Source: an uncultured Eggerthella sp.
GTDB taxonomy: Bacteria; Actinomycetota; Coriobacteriia; Coriobacteriales; Eggerthellaceae
Direction: 5' to 3'
NCBI GenBank assembly: GCA_900542065.1
Contig: UQLU01000002.1
Span: forward strand, 124,001 to 188,000
DNA: 64,000 bases
Both the position numbers and the translations under genes were made by a program. Below, piece by piece: positions 61,036 to 64,000 of this stretch. Position 1 is the stretch's first letter. Every line of letters begins with the position of its first letter. Below the pieces are notes generated by a model. That model worked only from the letters and a program-made list of their open reading frames with translations. It had not been told where the DNA came from and searched no databases.

Positions 61036-61140
61036 TGTGTTTAATCATTTGCCGCTCATCTGCCTCTTTAATGAAGGTAGTTTTCTCTTATACTCATATT
61101 TACTATTGATGCAGAAATGCAGCCACGAGGGAGCGTCACT

Positions 61141-61842
61141 ATGTCATACATCCAATTCAACAACGTAGTGAAATGTTATGGATCAGGGGCAACCGAAATC
61201 CGCGCGCTCGATGGCGCATCATTTACGGTCGAACAAGGTGAACTCGCCATTATCCTAGGTGCTTCAGGCGCTGGTAAAACAACGGCGCTCAACATTTTAG
61301 GCGGGATGGATAGCGCCACTTCAGGCGAAGTTATAGTAGACAGCAAAGACATTGCTCAATGCAGCGAATCACAACTGGTGGAATATCGCCGTTCTGCCGT
61401 TGGCTTTGTTTTCCAGTTTTACAATTTAGTTCCCACATTAACCGCAAAAGAAAACGTAGAACTCGCTTCGCAAATTTGTCCCGATTCGCTTGATGCTACT
61501 GAAACCCTCATCCAAGTAGGTCTAGGCGAACGTTTGAACAATTTTCCCACACAGCTTTCAGGTGGCGAACAGCAACGTGTTGCTATTGCACGTGCGCTTG
61601 CCAAAAACCCCAAGTTGCTTTTATGCGACGAGCCCACAGGCGCACTAGACTACAAAACAGGCAAACAAATTTTGCAACTGTTACAAGATATGTGCCGCAC
61701 AAGTGGCATGACTACCCTCATCATCACCCACAACGCCGCGCTTGCCCCCATGGCAGATCGCGTTATTCGCGTAAACAGCGGGCGCGTCACCTCAACCGAA
61801 ATAAACAAGCACCCTGTGCCTATCGCAGAAATCGAATGGTAA
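61141..61842 (+). CDS. ABC transporter ATP-binding protein (MacB/LolD type)
   Basis: 233-residue ATPase of an exporter-like ABC system. Walker A is GASGAGKT (40-47), the signature LSGGEQQR, and Walker B LLLCDEPTG. The Q-loop is VFQFYNLVP, and the family feature TSGMTTLIITHN marks the MacB/LolD/FtsE-like group. The start at 61141 has GAGGGAG 7 nt upstream; the ATG at 61117 is less likely. The permease gene begins 30 nt later. Confidence 0.94.
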   Translation: MSYIQFNNVVKCYGSGATEIRALDGASFTVEQGELAIILGASGAGKTTALNILGGMDSATSGEVIVDSKDIAQCSESQLVEYRRSAVGFVFQFYNLVPTLTAKENVELASQICPDSLDATETLIQVGLGERLNNFPTQLSGGEQQRVAIARALAKNPKLLLCDEPTGALDYKTGKQILQLLQDMCRTSGMTTLIITHNAALAPMADRVIRVNSGRVTSTEINKHPVPIAEIEW

Positions 61843-61872
61843 ATCAAGAGGAACTGTTACAGGTAGGCATGC

Positions 61873-64000
61873 ATGGCAAACGCGTTTAGAAAAGACATTT
61901 GGCGAACCATTATCCAAAGCCGCAAACGCTTTATTTCTATCTTAGTCATTTGTGTACTCGGCGTAACAATGGTTACGGGGCTTCGCGCCTCCTGCTTTGA
62001 TCTGCGCAACTCAGCCGATTCTTTTTTCGATACCCAAGGACTCTATGACATTTCTATTCAGTCTACCCTTGGTTTAACTACCGATGACGTTTCTGAAATT
62101 ACCTAAATTGAAGGGGTAGAAAAAGCAGAGGGCACCTGGGAAGAAAGCACTTATACCGACACTGGTTCTCAGCGCTTAAGCGTAGGGATAAAAGCCCTCA
62201 GCGCTGATGGAATCAATGCTCCCTACCTTGTTTCGGGCGAATTACCCACAACAGAAACAGAGGTAGCCGTCACGCAAAACTACTTAAACGACACGGGTGC
62301 CTCTATCGGAGACACCGTAACACTTGAAGATAATGGTGACAATGCTATTTTCAAGCGCTGTGAATACACTATTACGGGAGCAGTCATTGACCCAACAGAA
62401 TTAACTAATCCAACAGGACCTATCGCAATTCGTGCAAGCGCTTCTCCTGATTGCTGCTTTTTCGTAACGCAAGATGCCGTTGATCCTGACGTGTCAGACA
62501 CCTTTACCGCTCTCTACATCAAAGCTGCCAACGTAGAAAACCTTTCATGCTATTCAGATGATTATGACTCTGTCATAGAAATGTTAACTGATCGAATTGA
62601 AGCTATACGATCAGAGCGCGAACAGGCGCGTACCGACGAAATAAAGCAAGACGCCTATGACACCATTGACGAACAAGAATCTGAAGCAGAAAAGGGCTTT
62701 GCCGATGCGGAAGAGAAGCTAGCTGATGCCCAAGCGCAAATTGATTCTGGATGGGCAGATATCAATTCCAACAAATGGCAACTTGAAGATGGCAAACAGC
62801 AACTTGAAGACGGAGAAGCTGAACTCAAATCCCAAGCAAAACAGCTTGCTGACGGACGTGCTCAAATCGAAGATGGCCTTGATCAGATAGCCGATGGAAA
62901 AGCGCAACTAGAAGCAAGTATTGAGACAGGTCGCGCCCAAATTAATGCTGAAGTCGATGCAAAAATCGCAGAAATAAACAGCGCCTTCGGTAATCCAACG
63001 GATCCTGAAATTCAGCTTACTCCTGAACAGTATGCCCAATACACTGCCGCTTTAGAGCAAGCTGAACAGGGTCGCCAGGATGCACTCAGTGCCTTCGAAA
63101 CCGAGATTGCCAATCAAAAAGCCGACCTTGCCGCCACTGAAGAAGAGCTTACTGCTCAGCTAGACCAAATCAAAGAAGGCGAAGCCGCCCTAGAAGCTGG
63201 TCGCCAGCAATTAGAAGTCAGCAAGCAAGAAATAGCCTCAGGCGAGCAGCAGATTGAAGAAGGCGAAGCTGAGCTTCGTTCAGGACAAAAAGAACTTGAT
63301 TCTCAACACCAAGAATACGAGACCACCAAAGCTGATGCTCTTCAAGAAATTGCCGATGCACGCGCTGAGGTAGACGACATTGAAGCAGCTCAGTGGTATG
63401 TACAAACACGCGATTCTAACGCAGGATACACCAGCGTCGAAAGCGACGCTTCTTCTATTGAAGCAATTGGCTTGGTATTTCCTGTCGTGTTCATCATTGT
63501 TGCAGTTTTAATTGCTCTGACCACCATCACTCGTATGGTTGAAGAAGAACGGAGCCTTATCGGCACTTACAAATCCCTTGGGTATAGCCGCCATACCATT
63601 CTGATGAAGTACCTTATATATGCTCTTGGCGCATCCCTCATTGGTGGAATACTTGGCGGAATTTGCGGGTTCATCATATTCCCCACCTTCTTATTCTCGG
63701 TAGTCTTTGAAGCAATGTATCAAATTCCTCATTATCGGTATTCCTTTGATGCGCTCTACGGAATAGGTAGCGTCTTGTTCTTTATTGTTGGCATTGCAGG
63801 AGCCGCCATTCTTGCCTGCCGATCCGAGCTTAAGCAAACACCCGCGGCCCTCATGCGTCCAAAAGCGCCTAAAGCAGGTTCCCGTATTTTCTTAGAGCGT
63901 ATTACTCCTCTTTGGAAGCGCATGTCTTTCTTGAATAAGGTTACTGCTCGCAATATATTCCGCTATAAAAAGCGTTTCCTTATGACCATTTTTGGCATCA
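61873..64000 (+). pseudogene. FtsX-like ABC permease interrupted by an in-frame TAA
   Basis: The frame opens at 61873 (MANAFRKDIWRTIIQSRKRF, membrane helix) with AGGTAGG upstream. A TAA at 62104-62106 stops it after 77 residues, in DVSEIT-stop-IEGVEKAEG. Beyond it the same frame stays open to the window end, so the rest of the protein is intact: a large extracytoplasmic coiled coil with AQIEDGLDQIADGKAQLE-like repeats (62700-63400) and FtsX helices (VFPVVFIIVAVLIALTTITR). One nonsense base change would explain it; a normal FtsX permease is complete without any other lesion. The 3' end is outside the window. Confidence 0.8.

Noticed and set aside
62104..62106. Programmed recoding at the permease stop (for example selenocysteine)
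   Set aside because: The codon is TAA, not TGA, and no structured element was recognised after it; mutation or error is simpler.
1..64000. CRISPR arrays, insertion sequences and prophage
   Set aside because: No regularly spaced identical repeats, transposase or phage structural gene was seen. The degenerate tandem repeats lack unique spacers and cas genes.

Overview
The window reads as a bacterial chromosome segment of moderate-to-low GC from an anaerobic Gram-positive bacterium. I favour a low-GC member of the Coriobacteriia (Actinomycetota), by inference from overall gene style. Supporting evidence: the anaerobic class III ribonucleotide reductase NrdD/NrdG, a desulfoferrodoxin-type superoxide reductase, type III glutamine synthetase, a YerC/TrpR-like regulator, a CIRCE-controlled small heat-shock protein, and the order infA-rpmJ-rpsM-rpsK-rpsD-rpoA-rplQ. 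No phage, insertion sequence or CRISPR array was seen. Most genes lie on the minus strand.

Layout. 1-4852 is the minus-strand F-type ATP synthase operon atpI-B-E-F-H-A-G, cut inside atpG. 5228-9137 holds a dCMP deaminase-like enzyme, upp, glyA, a lipoprotein and rpiB. 9372-14341 is a probable operon of two FAD enzymes, TsaC and an alpha/beta hydrolase. 14463-18819 holds superoxide reductase, lgt, a Cys-rich protein and the alr-udg-nfu cluster. 19055-21047 carries a plus-strand pair: a macro-domain protein with an extra conserved-looking C-terminal domain, then a stand-alone vWA protein. 21112-27970 has a membrane protein, enolase, a lone EcfT, nrdG, nrdD with a probable NrdR box, and a zinc-ribbon membrane protein.

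28146-31641 is the translation/transcription cluster. Upstream of it are a candidate 119-bp inverted-repeat element and tRNA-Lys. 32564-38 kb holds a phosphoesterase, a D-2-hydroxyacid dehydrogenase, a SanA/YdcF-like protein and leuS. 37.9-43.7 kb holds a secreted coiled-coil/DPBB protein, an unusual IMP dehydrogenase resembling that of the protist Tritrichomonas foetus, an M18 aminopeptidase, an amino-acid binding lipoprotein and YerC. 43.8-53.3 kb holds cimA and ilvE (isoleucine/branched-chain synthesis), a small alarmone synthetase, glnN and an adjacent LysR regulator, an oxidoreductase and an EamA exporter. 53.8-64 kb holds a multi-pass permease, a small membrane protein, a candidate orphan small RNA, rplM-rpsI, a membrane-anchored beta-lactamase-fold protein with a very long Ser/Arg-rich N-terminus, hsp20, and an ABC exporter whose permease gene has an in-frame TAA.

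The most unusual observation across the window is recurrent degenerate tandem repetition of 22-32 bp just downstream of gene ends. In at least three cases (phosphoesterase at 33 kb, hydrolase at 9.4 kb, nrdG at 24.2 kb) the first repeat unit contains the gene's own last codons and stop codon, as if gene 3' ends are repeatedly duplicated and then decay. The macro/vWA pair is the best candidate for an undescribed functional module.
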